Source: Paenibacillus camerounensis
GTDB lineage: Bacteria > Bacillota > Bacilli > Paenibacillales > Paenibacillaceae
Direction: 5' to 3'
DNA: 64,000 bases
NCBI RefSeq assembly: GCF_000723885.1
Contig: NZ_CCDG010000010.1
Coordinates: 1 to 64,000, forward strand
This document shows positions 50,587 through 60,354 of this stretch, one piece after another (the first letter of the stretch is position 1; the number at the start of each line of letters is the position of its first letter). The position numbers were made by a program, and so were the translations under genes. The notes beneath the pieces were generated by a model. It was not told where the DNA came from. It searched no databases and saw nothing but the letters and a program-made list of their open reading frames with translations.

Positions 50587-50982
50587 ATGTGGAAGGAATT
50601 TAAAAGCTTTGCCATTAAGGGGAATGTGCTGGATCTGGCGGTTGCCGTAGTCATCGGGGCAGCATTCGGTAAAATTGTATCCTCGCTGGTTGCCGACATT
50701 ATTATGCCTCTTGTGGGCTTGCTTAGCGGCGGGATCGATCTGGAAAAACTCACCATAACCTATCTCGATGCCGAGGTGAAATACGGGATATTCCTGCAGA
50801 GTGTGGTGGATTTCTTTATTATCTCTTTCTCCATTTTTATGGTGGTCAAGCTGGCCAACCGCTTCAAGCACAAGGAGACGGTAAAAGTTGAGGTTGTAGA
50901 GCCCCCGGCACCGGGTCCGGAGATTGTCCTGCTGACGGAAATCCGCGATCTGCTGAAAGTGAATAAGCAGGGAGAGGTGTAG
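50587..50982 (+). CDS. mscL: Large-conductance mechanosensitive channel
   Basis: A 131-residue inner-membrane channel that releases solutes when the cell swells. [49 protein letters not shown] is the typical N-terminus and first membrane segment; the second is [27 protein letters not shown], followed by a charged C-terminal helix. The length is normal. GGGGGAAA precedes the ATG at 50587. Confidence 0.96.
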   Translation: MWKEFKSFAIKGNVLDLAVAVVIGAAFGKIVSSLVADIIMPLVGLLSGGIDLEKLTITYLDAEVKYGIFLQSVVDFFIISFSIFMVVKLANRFKHKETVKVEVVEPPAPGPEIVLLTEIRDLLKVNKQGEV

Positions 50983-51090
50983 CGGTAAGGTGCTGGCTAT
51001 GCTGTAGGCGAGGCCTGCCGGACAGGAGGGGTTAAGCCGTCGGCATTCAGTACCCGCTTGCTTTTTTTACCGTATAGTGCTAACTTTATT

Positions 51091-51119
51091 TTAGCCAGTA
51101 TTGCTGGCTGTGCTATAAT
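51091..51119 (+). promoter_or_regulatory. Promoter of the riboflavin operon
   Basis: TATAAT at 51114-51119 is a perfect -10, 17 bp after a weak TTAGCC. It lies about 30 bases before the FMN riboswitch, as expected for its promoter. Confidence 0.5.
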
Positions 51120-51144
51120 AGGTACTTAATTTCATACTGGTTTG

Positions 51145-51310
51145 ATCCTTCAGGGCAGGGTGTAATTCCCTACCGGCGGTGATGTCACTGTTCAATGGCT
51201 GTTACAGCCTTAACATGCTCAGTCCGCTACCCGCGCTGTATCTTGTGATACAGACGGTGGACCCGGTGTAATTCCGGGACCGACAGTATAGTCTGGATGG
51301 AAGAAGGAGA
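51145..51310 (+). ncRNA. FMN riboswitch (RFN element) upstream of ribD
   Basis: Conserved blocks CAGGGTGTAATTCCC, TACCGGCGGTGAT, CAGTCCGCTACCCGCGC, GGACCCGGTGTAATTCCGGG and GACCGACAGTATAGTCTGGATG are present, with a closing stem CCTTC/GAAGG. A terminator at 51445 completes the switch. FMN would shut off rib gene expression. Confidence 0.95.
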
Positions 51311-51444
51311 GAATAACGTACTGCCCCTGAACGGGCAGGCGTACTGGTGTATTTCATAATATATTGTGCGAACTTTCACAAAGGTTAGTGGGAGGGTCTA
51401 TTTACGCACCATTTTATTTGAATTGCCGGCAAACTCTCGTATAT

Positions 51445-51485
51445 CCCGTCTTGAACTCCGCCTGGAGATTGAGACGGGTTTTTCT
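51445..51485 (+). terminator. Terminator of the ribD riboswitch expression platform
   Basis: CCCGTCT pairs with AGACGGG around a loop containing a smaller CTCCGCCTGGAG hairpin, followed by TTTTTCTG and more T. Confidence 0.85.
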
Positions 51486-51528
51486 GTTTTTTTACTGAAG
51501 GCAACTCAGCAGAGATTGGAGGCAGATC

Positions 51529-52629
51529 ATGGATATCATGAATGATGAATTTTACATGTCACTTGCGCTGGACATGGCGGAAAGAGCGCAGGGGCAGACG
51601 GGAATTAACCCGGTTGTCGGCTGTGTCGTCGTAAAGGACGGGGCCGTGATCGGCCTGGGCACACATCTGCAGCGCGGCACCGGCCATGCTGAGGTGCATG
51701 CACTGAATATGGCGGCAGGCAAGGCACAGGGAAGCACCGCCTATGTCACGCTTGAGCCGTGCAGCCATTACGGCAAGACGCCGCCGTGCAGCCAGCGCCT
51801 GATTGACGAGGGGGTTACCCGGGTGGTGGTTGCCTGTGAAGACCCTAATCCGCAGGTAGCGGGCCGGGGCTTTGAGATGCTGCGCGAAGCGGGGATCGAT
51901 GTTGAAGTCGGGATACTGCGTAGCCGTGCTTTGCGCCTCAATGAGCGGTTTATCAAGTATATTTTGACGAAGCAGCCGTTTGTAACCCTGAAGAGTGCCA
52001 GCACGCTGGACGGCAAGCTTGCCACGAAGACCGGTGACAGCAAATGGATATCGAACGGACAGGCAAGGGAAATTGTACATACGCTGCGGCATCGTCACCA
52101 GGGGATTATGGTAGGTGTAGGCACGGTAATTGCTGATAATCCTTCGCTCACTACGCGTCTTGAGGTTCCCGGATTACATCCGGTGCGCATCGTCATTGAC
52201 TCCGGCCTGCGGACTCCGCTGGATGCGAATGTGGTTGCCGACGGGCAGGCGCCGACGATTATTGTGGCAACAGCAGCGGCCGACCCGGCCCGCAGAGCGG
52301 CGCTGGAAGCGGCAGGCGTTACAGTTGTAATCAGCGGGGAAGGGGCGCGGGTAGATTTGAAGGACGCGATGGTCAAGCTTGGCGAGATGGAGATCAGCTC
52401 CATTCTCCTTGAGGGCGGCGGAACGCTGAACGGTGCAATGCTGGAGAACGGGCTGGTTGACCGGGTGGTTCTGTTCTATGCGCCGAAGATTGTCGGCGGC
52501 GGATCAGAAGCTCCGGGGACGTTCGATTTCCCGGGTGTGGCACTGATGAAGGACGCGATCACGCTGGAGGGATTGGAAGTCGAAGTGCTCGGGGATAATG
52601 TCTGTATCAGCGGGACTCCGGTGCGTTAA
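51529..52629 (+). CDS. ribD: Bifunctional riboflavin deaminase/reductase
   Basis: A 366-residue enzyme for the second and third steps of riboflavin synthesis: deamination of the pyrimidine and reduction of its ribosyl side chain. The zinc deaminase site is TGHAEVHAL (H53, E55) and EPCSHYGKTPPCS (C78, C87). The reductase domain has TLKSASTLDGKLATKTGDSKWIS, HQGIMVGVGTVIADNPSLTTR and LLEGGGTLNGAML. GGAGG six bases before the ATG. First gene of the rib operon. Confidence 0.97.
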   Translation: MDIMNDEFYMSLALDMAERAQGQTGINPVVGCVVVKDGAVIGLGTHLQRGTGHAEVHALNMAAGKAQGSTAYVTLEPCSHYGKTPPCSQRLIDEGVTRVVVACEDPNPQVAGRGFEMLREAGIDVEVGILRSRALRLNERFIKYILTKQPFVTLKSASTLDGKLATKTGDSKWISNGQAREIVHTLRHRHQGIMVGVGTVIADNPSLTTRLEVPGLHPVRIVIDSGLRTPLDANVVADGQAPTIIVATAAADPARRAALEAAGVTVVISGEGARVDLKDAMVKLGEMEISSILLEGGGTLNGAMLENGLVDRVVLFYAPKIVGGGSEAPGTFDFPGVALMKDAITLEGLEVEVLGDNVCISGTPVR

Positions 52630-52712
52630 CAGGAGAAATGCTTCCGAGGCCAGTTTTGTCCGAAGTAATCTTCATAGTAGTATTCCTAACAAAACTTTTA
52701 GGAGGGGATAAT

Positions 52713-53378
52713 ATGTTCACCGGATTGATCGAGGAGATCGGCGTGCTGCGCGGTGTCAGCAGCGGCGGTGAGATGATGGTGCTGAACATCGGCGCCTCGC
52801 TGATTATGAGTGATCTCAAAATCGGCGACAGCGTGGCCGTCAACGGAGTCTGCCTGACTGCTACCTCGGTTAGCGAGCATTCTTTTACCGTAGACGTCAT
52901 GCCGCAGACTTACCGTAACAGCAACCTCAAGGAGCTGCGCAGCGGAAGCCGGATGAATCTGGAGCGGGCGATGGCTGCCGGCGGCCGGTTCGGCGGCCAT
53001 ATCGTCCAGGGACACGTGGACGGCACTGGCGAGATCCGCAGTGTCAAACGTGAGCAGAATGCGGTCGTGTTCGAAATTACGCCGGACCGCAATTCCCTGT
53101 TCAAATATATTATCCCCAAGGGCTCCATTACACTTGACGGTATCAGTCTTACCGTAGTGAATACATCATCCGCTGCATTTAGCGTATCCATTATCCCGCA
53201 TACACTCGGTGAAACGGTGCTTACCCATAAGCGGCCGGGTGACAGCATCAATATTGAATGTGATGTGCTCGGCAAATATGTCGATCATCTGCTGCATTAC
53301 AGGGGCACAGGCAGTGAGGAAGAAGAGAGCAGTTCCAGGATCAGCCGTGATTTTCTGGCGGCTAACGGGTTTGTATAA
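52713..53378 (+). CDS. ribE: Riboflavin synthase, alpha subunit
   Basis: A 221-residue enzyme that converts two molecules of 6,7-dimethyl-8-ribityllumazine into riboflavin. It starts MFTGLIEEIG, the canonical N-terminus, and has two internally similar halves, with NGVCLTATSV and GRFGGHIVQGHVDGTGEI as lumazine-binding motifs. TAGGAGGGG stands before the ATG at 52713. It is usually trimeric. Confidence 0.97.
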   Translation: MFTGLIEEIGVLRGVSSGGEMMVLNIGASLIMSDLKIGDSVAVNGVCLTATSVSEHSFTVDVMPQTYRNSNLKELRSGSRMNLERAMAAGGRFGGHIVQGHVDGTGEIRSVKREQNAVVFEITPDRNSLFKYIIPKGSITLDGISLTVVNTSSAAFSVSIIPHTLGETVLTHKRPGDSINIECDVLGKYVDHLLHYRGTGSEEEESSSRISRDFLAANGFV

Positions 53379-53468
53379 CAGGCCGTAACGGCTGCGCTGT
53401 CCTGAACGGGACCGGTATCCGAACGTGCGGGAACTAACTAAGCATAAAGCGATCAGGAGGACAGAATA

Positions 53469-54722
53469 ATGAGCGAGCATAACAAGCAGGACAGTGTCCT
53501 GGACCCTGTTGAAGAGGCCATATATGATCTGATGCGCGGTAAGGTGATCATCGTGGTTGATGACGAGGACCGTGAGAATGAGGGAGACTTCGTTGCGCTG
53601 GCTGAACGGGCTACGCCGGAGGTCATTAATTTCATGATTACAGAGGGCCGCGGCCTGGTCTGCGTGCCAATTACCGCAGAGCGTGCAGAAGAGCTGGATC
53701 TGCAGCCGATGGTGACCACGAACACCGACAATCACGGCACTGCTTTTACCGTATCCGTTGATCATGTCAGCACAACTACCGGAATTTCAGCCGGAGAACG
53801 TTCCCAGACAATCAAGGCTTTGATGGATCCGGATGCGAAGCCGGCCGATTTCCGCAGACCGGGACATATGTTCCCGCTCATCGCCAAAAAAGGCGGTGTA
53901 CTGCGCCGCTCCGGCCATACAGAGGCTGCTGTCGATCTGGCCCGCATGTGCGGCTCTTATCCGGCCGGCGTTATCTGTGAAGTGGTTAAGGTCGACGGCA
54001 CGATGGCCCGCCTGCCTGATCTTGTAGAAATTGCGAAGAAGCATGATCTCAAGCTGATCAGCATCCAGGATCTGATTCATTACCGCAACGAGAAGGAAAA
54101 CCTGGTTACCCGTGAAGTATCGGTGAATCTGCCGACTGACTTCGGCATCTTCCAGACTATCGCCTACACGAACGAAGTGGACGATAAGGAGCATGTCGCC
54201 CTGGTGAAAGGGGATATCTCCGGTGATGAGCCGGTGCTCGTGCGTGTCCATTCCGAATGTCTGACCGGCGATGTGTTTCATTCGCACCGCTGTGATTGCG
54301 GGCCGCAATTTGAAGCGGCGCTGCGCCAGATCGAAGATGCGGGGAGGGGCGTACTGCTCTATATGCGCCAGGAAGGCAGAGGCATCGGCCTGATTAACAA
54401 GCTGCGGGCGTATAAGCTGCAGGAGGAAGGGCTGGATACTGTTGATGCCAACCTTAAGCTCGGTTTCCCGGCAGACCTTCGGGATTACGGGATTGGCGCG
54501 CAGATTCTGAAGGATCTGGGCATCCGCCAGATCAAGCTGCTGACCAACAATCCGCGCAAGATCAAGGGGCTGGAAGGCTATGGCCTGGAGGTTGTGGAGC
54601 GTGTGCCGATCCAGATGCCGGAGAACAAGGACAACACAGGATATCTGCATACGAAGCAGGCCAAGCTGGGGCATCTGCTGTCTTTTGACAATATTGAACA
54701 AAATGAGGATTCGAAGGCTTAA
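53469..54722 (+). CDS. ribBA: 3,4-DHBP synthase / GTP cyclohydrolase II
   Basis: A 417-residue fused enzyme. The N-terminal RibB half makes dihydroxybutanone phosphate from ribulose 5-phosphate: [13 protein letters not shown] at about 30-41 and [15 protein letters not shown] and [15 protein letters not shown]. The C-terminal RibA half opens the GTP ring with a zinc site ([21 protein letters not shown]) and [16 protein letters not shown]. Both halves are complete. AGGAGGAC precedes the ATG. Confidence 0.97.
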   Translation: MSEHNKQDSVLDPVEEAIYDLMRGKVIIVVDDEDRENEGDFVALAERATPEVINFMITEGRGLVCVPITAERAEELDLQPMVTTNTDNHGTAFTVSVDHVSTTTGISAGERSQTIKALMDPDAKPADFRRPGHMFPLIAKKGGVLRRSGHTEAAVDLARMCGSYPAGVICEVVKVDGTMARLPDLVEIAKKHDLKLISIQDLIHYRNEKENLVTREVSVNLPTDFGIFQTIAYTNEVDDKEHVALVKGDISGDEPVLVRVHSECLTGDVFHSHRCDCGPQFEAALRQIEDAGRGVLLYMRQEGRGIGLINKLRAYKLQEEGLDTVDANLKLGFPADLRDYGIGAQILKDLGIRQIKLLTNNPRKIKGLEGYGLEVVERVPIQMPENKDNTGYLHTKQAKLGHLLSFDNIEQNEDSKA

Positions 54723-54764
54723 CTTTTACCATAAAATACTAACTAACCAATGAAGGGTTGATGA

Positions 54765-55238
54765 ATGATTATGCCGAATTATTTTGAAGGACATTTAGTC
54801 TCCGAGGGATTGCGTTACGGTGTCGTTGTAGGACGTTTCAATGAATTTATTACGAGCAAGCTGCTGTCGGGCGCATTGGATGCCTTCAAACGCCACGGTG
54901 CAGCCGACGATGAAGTGGATGTAGCCTGGGTACCGGGTGTATTTGAAATCCCGCTGATCTGCCAAAAAATGGCTGAAAGCGGGAAATACGATGCGGTTAT
55001 AGCGCTCGGAACGGTTATCCGCGGCTCCACAACCCATTATGATTATGTGTGCAACGAGGTTGCCAAGGGAGTAGCAGCTATTAATCTCAAAACCGGCGTT
55101 CCTACAATCTTTGGCGTTGTTACTACCGAGAATATTGAACAGGCGATCGAACGCTCGGGAACTAAAGCAGGCAACAAGGGCTGGGATGCAGCTACCTCCG
55201 CCATTGAGATGGCCAACCTGAACAAGCTGTTTAAGTAA
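54765..55238 (+). CDS. ribH: 6,7-dimethyl-8-ribityllumazine synthase
   Basis: A 157-residue enzyme that joins the pyrimidine with dihydroxybutanone phosphate. Motifs are [58 protein letters not shown] and [21 protein letters not shown]. The length and pattern fit the 60-mer capsid-forming type. Starts at 54765 or 54771; GAAGGG lies at a better distance for 54765. Last of the rib cluster. Confidence 0.97.
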   Translation: MIMPNYFEGHLVSEGLRYGVVVGRFNEFITSKLLSGALDAFKRHGAADDEVDVAWVPGVFEIPLICQKMAESGKYDAVIALGTVIRGSTTHYDYVCNEVAKGVAAINLKTGVPTIFGVVTTENIEQAIERSGTKAGNKGWDAATSAIEMANLNKLFK

Positions 55239-55399
55239 GCTTTTTTGGGCGGTAAGGAGAGCACCCTCTTGACGGAATGGCAGGATTCGTGCTTAGTTAT
55301 AAGTATAAGAAGAAAGCTTGGACTATAAAAAATCTTTCTACTTGTGTAGCGTCCTTTTAGCGGCGCTGCACTTTACTTTTTTTTGCAGGAGGAAATGTC

Positions 55400-56191
55400 G
55401 TGACTGTATTGTACAAGCTGGAGACGTTCGAAGGTCCGCTCGATCTGCTCTTGCACTTAATCGACAAAGCGGAAATCGACATCCAGGACATTCCGGTCAG
55501 CGAAATTACCGAGCAGTACATGGCCTACCTGCAGAGCATGCAGGAGCTTGAGCTGGACATTACCAGTGAGTTTCTCGTCATGGCGGCTACTCTCTTGTCG
55601 ATCAAGAGCAAGCTGCTGCTGCCGAAGCCGCCGGTTATCGAGATCGAGGATTTCGAATACTACGAGGATGACGGGTATGATCCGCGGGCCGAGCTGGTTG
55701 AGCGGCTGATTGAATACCGCAAGATCAAGAGCATTGCCGTACAGCTGATGGATATGGAAAGCGAGCGCAGCTTGATTTTCACCAAAGAACCAGAGGATCT
55801 CGGACCGTTTGTGCCGGTCAACCTGGATCATACGCTCAAAGGGCTGCATACCTCCGACCTCATTGCCGCTTTCCGTAAAGCGCTGAGCAAGGCGGCAAGA
55901 AGAACCTCCTATCAGCGGATTACCCGCGATGAAATCTCGGTTAAAGACCGGATCCGTGATGTATCAGAGGCGCTGATGCGCAAGGGCATGGGCGGCAGGC
56001 TGCGGTTTTCGGCGCTTTTGCACGAGAGTATGGACCGCCATGAGATCGTTACGACCTTCCTGGCTATTCTTGAGCTGATGAAGATGAAGGCGATTTTCTG
56101 CTTTCAGGAAAAATTGTTTGATGACATTGTGATGGAGTGGAGAGGAGGAGAGGAATTCAGTGGACTACAAAACGCTGAAATCAATTATTGA
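55400..56191 (+). CDS. scpA: Segregation and condensation protein A
   Basis: A 263-residue kleisin that bridges SMC arms in chromosome condensation. It begins VTVLYKLETFEGPLDLLLHLIDKAEIDIQDIPVSEITEQYMAYL, the kleisin N-terminus, and has AATLLSIKSKLLLPKP and a winged-helix C-terminus (FLAILELMKMKAIFCFQEKLFDDIVM). It starts at a GTG with AGGAGG upstream. scpB begins inside its 3' end. Confidence 0.96.
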   Translation: MTVLYKLETFEGPLDLLLHLIDKAEIDIQDIPVSEITEQYMAYLQSMQELELDITSEFLVMAATLLSIKSKLLLPKPPVIEIEDFEYYEDDGYDPRAELVERLIEYRKIKSIAVQLMDMESERSLIFTKEPEDLGPFVPVNLDHTLKGLHTSDLIAAFRKALSKAARRTSYQRITRDEISVKDRIRDVSEALMRKGMGGRLRFSALLHESMDRHEIVTTFLAILELMKMKAIFCFQEKLFDDIVMEWRGGEEFSGLQNAEINY

Positions 56192-56759
56192 GGGTCTGCT
56201 GTTCCTGTCCGGGGATGAAGGGCTGTCTGTCCGGCAGATTGCTGAAATTACCGAGCAGCGTCCAGAGCTGGCGGCCAGGGCACTGGAGGAACTGAAGGAT
56301 GATTATGTGGCCCAGCTGCGAGGCCTTCAGGTAGTACAGATTGCGGGTAATTACCGGCTGGCAACGCTGTCGGACCATGCCCCGTATTTCGAGCGGCTGG
56401 CGTATTCGCCGGCAAGATCCTCCTTGTCCCAGGCTGCACTTGAGACGCTGGCTATTGTGGCTTACCGCCAGCCGATTACCCGTGTTGAGATCGAGGAGAT
56501 CCGCGGAGTGAAGTCTGAGCGGGCGATCCAGACGCTGAACAACAAGGATCTGATCCACGAGGTTGGACGGGCTGAAGCCGTAGGGCGGCCTATTCTGTAT
56601 GGTACAACGAAGTCCTTCCTGGACAGCTTCGGGCTGGCCAGCCTGAAGGAGCTGCCGGAGCCTTCAAGCTTCGATACAGCCGACAATCTGGAGGAGGAAA
56701 CCCAGCTTTTGTTCAATAAGCTGGACAGCCAGATGTCCTTTGAAGATGTAGGGCAATAA
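56160..56759 (+). CDS. scpB: Segregation and condensation protein B
   Basis: A 199-residue partner of ScpA in the SMC complex, made of winged-helix domains (SIIEGLLFLSGDEGLSVRQIAEI; PARSSLSQAALETLAIVAYRQPITRVEIEEIRGVKSERAIQTL). It starts at a GTG 32 bases inside scpA, with GGAGGAGAGG upstream, so the two are coupled. The length is normal. Confidence 0.96.
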   Translation: MDYKTLKSIIEGLLFLSGDEGLSVRQIAEITEQRPELAARALEELKDDYVAQLRGLQVVQIAGNYRLATLSDHAPYFERLAYSPARSSLSQAALETLAIVAYRQPITRVEIEEIRGVKSERAIQTLNNKDLIHEVGRAEAVGRPILYGTTKSFLDSFGLASLKELPEPSSFDTADNLEEETQLLFNKLDSQMSFEDVGQ

Positions 56760-56784
56760 AGCCATTATTCTTATCTCTATCATT

Positions 56785-56818
56785 GACCGCTGCTCCGGAA
56801 GGAGCAGCGGTCTTTTGT
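56785..56818 (+). terminator. Rho-independent terminator after scpB
   Basis: GACCGCTGCTCC pairs perfectly with GGAGCAGCGGTC around a GGAA loop, then TTTTGT. Confidence 0.9.
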
Positions 56819-56983
56819 GTACAATAAGAATTCCGTCTTCCCCGCAAAGCGATTGAATCAGCTCGCTGTAAGCCTCCGCGCTGCAGGCTTATTTTGCGTA
56901 TTTGGATTTGTCCGAATGTTTTCCAGCGAACATTGCCATACTAATCCAAGGGTTCTATAAAAAGGCTGCTTGGAGGTTAATCC

Positions 56984-57673
56984 GTGACGTTATGGCTTGC
57001 TGTACCCTTAGCGCTGCTGCTGCTTGTAATAGTACTTGTGATGTCTTCCTCCATTCATTTTCACTTCCGTCTATGCAGAATCGGCAAGGATGACCGGATT
57101 GAATTCGATATAAAAGCTTTATTTGGCCTGGTTAAATTCCATTATGAGCTGCCCAAGCTGATCTACGAGGGAATTGCCCGCGGTATAAGGGTTAAGCTTG
57201 AGGAGAGCGGGATTGCTCCTGTTACCAAGGAGGCTGACTCGGTTGAGCGAATTGATGATGAGACGCTGCGGGACTGGAGGGCCAAACTGAAAGAGGCACT
57301 GCAGGCTACTCAGGGGCTGAAGCGCTGGATGAAAAAGCTGCTGTCCCATGTCCGTATTACCCGGCTTGACTGGTCTACTGATTTCTCTCTGGGTGACGCT
57401 GCTTATACAGCCACGGCTACAGGAGCGCTGTCCGGGCTGAAGTGGGGCCTGGTCGGCTGGATCTCGCGTTATGTGCGCGTGCAGCGCAGTCCGCGCATGT
57501 TTGTCGTTCCTGTATTCCGTGATGATGAGCTGTGCTTTTCTACAGAGGCTGTCTGTACAGGCAAGCTGCCGGTTTCAAGTGTTTTCTATGCGGGAATCCA
57601 GCTGCTGTGGCGTGTCATCACGGTAAAGGGCGGGCTGTCGCGCTGGATACGCCTGCTTAAGAATAAAAGCTGA
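56984..57673 (+). CDS. DUF2953 membrane protein (YtfI-like)
   Basis: A 229-residue protein with one N-terminal membrane segment (VPLALLLLVIVLVMSSSIHFHF) and a domain with IEFDIKALFGLVKFHYELP, WSTDFSLGDAAYTATATGALSGLKWGLVGW, which I recognise as DUF2953. It starts at a GTG with TTGGAGG upstream. It precedes ytfJ as in B. subtilis and is thought to act in sporulation. Confidence 0.85.
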   Translation: MTLWLAVPLALLLLVIVLVMSSSIHFHFRLCRIGKDDRIEFDIKALFGLVKFHYELPKLIYEGIARGIRVKLEESGIAPVTKEADSVERIDDETLRDWRAKLKEALQATQGLKRWMKKLLSHVRITRLDWSTDFSLGDAAYTATATGALSGLKWGLVGWISRYVRVQRSPRMFVVPVFRDDELCFSTEAVCTGKLPVSSVFYAGIQLLWRVITVKGGLSRWIRLLKNKS

Positions 57674-57789
57674 TTTCCGCTTACGGAGCTTATGCTAAGA
57701 AACATCTTACATACAAATGCTGCGTATTGGGGATGATATCACCTGTGATCAACCTGAACAGTCTTTAAAAGCCAAAGGAGGATAATAAT

Positions 57790-58281
57790 ATGAGCGACCA
57801 TCCGATTCAAGGTCTGATGCAGACGGCGATGGAAAATATCAAGGGCATGGTGGATGTAAATACGATTGTCGGAGATCCGGTGGAAACCCCGGACGGGAGC
57901 GTTATCCTGCCAATCAGTAAAGTGGCCTTCGGATTTGCTGCAGGGGGCAGCGACTTCAGAGTGGAGGATGACGGTCCCGGCGTCAACGGAAGCGGAAGCG
58001 GAGTCAAAATGCTTCCATTCGGAGGAGGCAGCGGGGGCGGGGTATCCATCCGTCCGATTGCTTTTCTCGTAGTCGGCAGGGAAGGGGTACATATTGTGCC
58101 GCTGGATAACCAGACCCATCTGTTTGAAAAAATCATTGATGCAGCACCGAATCTGATTGACAAAATTCAGAACATGATTCAATCCGGGACACCGGCCGGT
58201 GCCGAGATTGTCGGCGCTCCGGGCAGCAAAACGACAACGGTAAAAACAGAAACCGTGCAATCCAACTCATCAGCCCATTAA
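57790..58281 (+). CDS. ytfJ: GerW-family sporulation protein
   Basis: A 163-residue protein with MQTAMENIKGMVDVNTIVGDPVETPDGSVILPISKVAFGFAAGGSD, a Gly-rich GGGSGGGVSIRPIAFLVV segment and IAFLVVGREGVHIVPLDN. This is the GerW/YtfJ family, needed for normal spore germination in B. subtilis. A short, Ser/Thr-rich tail follows. AAAGGAGG precedes the ATG. Confidence 0.92.
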   Translation: MSDHPIQGLMQTAMENIKGMVDVNTIVGDPVETPDGSVILPISKVAFGFAAGGSDFRVEDDGPGVNGSGSGVKMLPFGGGSGGGVSIRPIAFLVVGREGVHIVPLDNQTHLFEKIIDAAPNLIDKIQNMIQSGTPAGAEIVGAPGSKTTTVKTETVQSNSSAH

Positions 58282-58303
58282 TGTCCGGCAGCTTATAACT
58301 TTT

Positions 58304-58337
58304 GGGATACCGCCTAAACAGGGCGGTGTCCTTTTTT
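58304..58337 (+). terminator. Rho-independent terminator after ytfJ
   Basis: GGGATACCGCC pairs with GGGCGGTGTCC and is followed by TTTTTT. Confidence 0.85.
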
Positions 58338-58357
58338 GCCTTCCGGGGTGGAGAAGG

Positions 58358-58386
58358 ACATACCTTCCGGGCCTCCCGCATACACT
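58358..58386 (+). promoter_or_regulatory. Candidate sigma-E promoter of dacB-spmA-spmB
   Basis: CATACACT at 58379-58386 is an exact sigma-E -10 (CATACAMT). ACATACC, 14 bases upstream, is a partial -35 (4 of 7). dacB-spmAB is sigma-E dependent in B. subtilis. Confidence 0.62.
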
Positions 58387-58440
58387 TGTACAACACAGAA
58401 GGATAGTAGAACTGAATGAAAGCCGGAGGATGAACAGAAC

Positions 58441-59643
58441 ATGAAACGATTGAAAAGGATCACTGGGAAGCCGATGTTGCTTTTGATAATGTGCATGCTG
58501 CTGGCCGTTACGGCTCCGGCTTATCCGGTCCGGGCTGAGAATGCATCTATCTCAACACATGCCAGGGCAGCGGCGCTGATTGATGTTGAATCCGGGAGGC
58601 TGCTATACAGCAGCCGTGGAGATGAGCCGATGCTAATTGCCAGCCTGACCAAGATCATGACGGCTATAGTGGCTATAGAGAACGGGGATTTGACTTCCAA
58701 AGTTAAGGTGGGCAAAAATGCATTTGCCAAGGAAGGCTCATCGCTATACCTGAAGCAGGGGGAAGAGATGCTGCTGGAGGATATGCTGTACGGCCTGATG
58801 CTGCGCTCGGGAAATGATGCAGCCACAGCCATTGCCGAGCATGTGGGAGGATCCGAGCAGGGCTTCGTCTATATGATGAATGCCAAGGCGGAAGAGCTGG
58901 GGCTGAAGAACAGCCACTTTGCCAATCCTCACGGGCTGGATGCAGAAGGCCATTATTCCAGTGCCAATGACATGGCTGTGCTGACCGCATATGCAATGCA
59001 TAATCCTGTATTCAAAGAGATTGTGAAGACACAAGAGAAGACTGCAGACAACCCTTATGAGAAATGGGACTACAAATGGGCCAATAAGAATAAAATGCTG
59101 CGCTTGTACGAAGGGGCCGACGGCGTTAAAACCGGCTACACCAAAAAAGCGCTGCGCTGCCTGGTCAGCTCCGCTACCCGCGGCGGCCAGCAATTGGTTG
59201 CGGTGACGCTGAATGACGGCAACGACTGGAACGATCATGCGGCGCTGCTGAATTTCGGGTTCAATCATTATCCGCTAAAAACCTTGATTGAACGCGGCGA
59301 GGGCATCAGCGGCTACAGCTTCCTGACGTCGAGAAAATTTGCTTATCCGCTCGGCCAGGGCGAGGAGGCCAGAATTACAACAAAGCTGGTGCTCAGTGAG
59401 GAGCCCGCCGCGGGAACGGCAGTCCGCACCAGCAGCTTCGGTCTGAAGGGAGCTGTAGTGCTGCAGCTTGGCGGGAATGAAATCGGACGCGTACCGGTCT
59501 ATGAGCCTGATCAGCTGCCGCCTGAAGAATCTCAGTATATGAAGCGATACAGAACAGCCGGAACTGCCGCTGCCTATCCGGCAAGCAACTGGCTGCAGGC
59601 GCTGGGCAGTGCGCTGCGGGCGCTGCTGCAGATGGGAAGATAA
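58441..59643 (+). CDS. dacB: D-alanyl-D-alanine carboxypeptidase (sporulation DacB-like)
   Basis: A 400-residue secreted penicillin-binding protein that trims the D-Ala from peptidoglycan side chains. A signal peptide (about 1-32, ending PVRA) is followed by the serine site SLTK (S68-K71), SGN (123-125) and KTG (230-232), all intact. A PBP5-type C-terminal domain follows. In B. subtilis DacB lowers cross-linking in the spore cortex. The promoter is sigma-E-like and spmA-spmB follow. A vegetative DacF-like role is possible but less likely. Confidence 0.93.
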   Translation: MKRLKRITGKPMLLLIMCMLLAVTAPAYPVRAENASISTHARAAALIDVESGRLLYSSRGDEPMLIASLTKIMTAIVAIENGDLTSKVKVGKNAFAKEGSSLYLKQGEEMLLEDMLYGLMLRSGNDAATAIAEHVGGSEQGFVYMMNAKAEELGLKNSHFANPHGLDAEGHYSSANDMAVLTAYAMHNPVFKEIVKTQEKTADNPYEKWDYKWANKNKMLRLYEGADGVKTGYTKKALRCLVSSATRGGQQLVAVTLNDGNDWNDHAALLNFGFNHYPLKTLIERGEGISGYSFLTSRKFAYPLGQGEEARITTKLVLSEEPAAGTAVRTSSFGLKGAVVLQLGGNEIGRVPVYEPDQLPPEESQYMKRYRTAGTAAAYPASNWLQALGSALRALLQMGR

Positions 59644-59681
59644 TTAGAGGGCCTGCATCACAGGGCAGGGGAGGGACCGGG

Positions 59682-60347
59682 ATGATTAATGGAATCTGGC
59701 TGGGAATGATCGTGATCGGCTTTATATTTGCTGCCGTAAACGGCCGGATGGATGCATTTACGGCAGCTGTCTTTGACGGCGCCAAAAACGGGGTTACGGT
59801 AAGCTTTGGCCTGATCAGTGTACTGGTATTCTGGATGGGGATGATGCGGGTAGCCGAGGACGCGGGGCTTCTGCGCAAAATTGCCAGACTGCTCGGGCCG
59901 GTGGTAGGCTTCCTGTTCCCGGATGTGCCGAAGGGCCATCCGGCAATCGGCTATATTCTCTCTAATATGAGCGCTAACCTGCTGGGCCTGGGCAATGCTG
60001 CAACACCAATGGGGATAAAAGCGATGCAGGAGCTGCAGACACTTAACCCTGACAAGGAGACAGCGACCCCGGCCATGTGCACCTTACTCGCACTGAATAC
60101 AGCCAGTATAACGCTAATTCCGGCTACACTGATTGCGATCCGGCTCAATTACAGCTCAGCTGATCCGGCCGGGATTGTCGGCACGACGCTGGCGGCAACC
60201 GCCGTAGCGACACTGGCTGCGATTGGCGCGGACAGGCTGATGCGCAGGCTGACGCTGCTGCGCAAGCCGCCGAAGCCGCCCGCCGTAAGGACGGGAGATC
60301 CGTCCGGAGGGAGCCCCGGGCTTCCGCATACCTCGATGAAAGGGTGA
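59682..60347 (+). CDS. spmA: Spore maturation protein A
   Basis: A 221-residue membrane protein of the nucleoside-recognition (Gate) type with about five segments: NGIWLGMIVIGFIFAAVNGRMDAF, TVSFGLISVLVFWMGMMRVAEDAGLL, HPAIGYILSNMSANLLGLGNAATPMGIKAMQEL. SpmA and SpmB are needed for full core dehydration of spores. GGGAGGGACCGGG precedes the ATG. A Pro/Gly-rich tail is longer than usual. Confidence 0.93.
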   Translation: MINGIWLGMIVIGFIFAAVNGRMDAFTAAVFDGAKNGVTVSFGLISVLVFWMGMMRVAEDAGLLRKIARLLGPVVGFLFPDVPKGHPAIGYILSNMSANLLGLGNAATPMGIKAMQELQTLNPDKETATPAMCTLLALNTASITLIPATLIAIRLNYSSADPAGIVGTTLAATAVATLAAIGADRLMRRLTLLRKPPKPPAVRTGDPSGGSPGLPHTSMKG

Positions 60348-60354
60348 GCCGAGC

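Noticed and set aside
53787..54701. A 304-residue minus-strand frame in ribBA
   Set aside because: It is antisense to an intact fused RibBA and shows only the codon-reversal pattern of a GC-rich gene.
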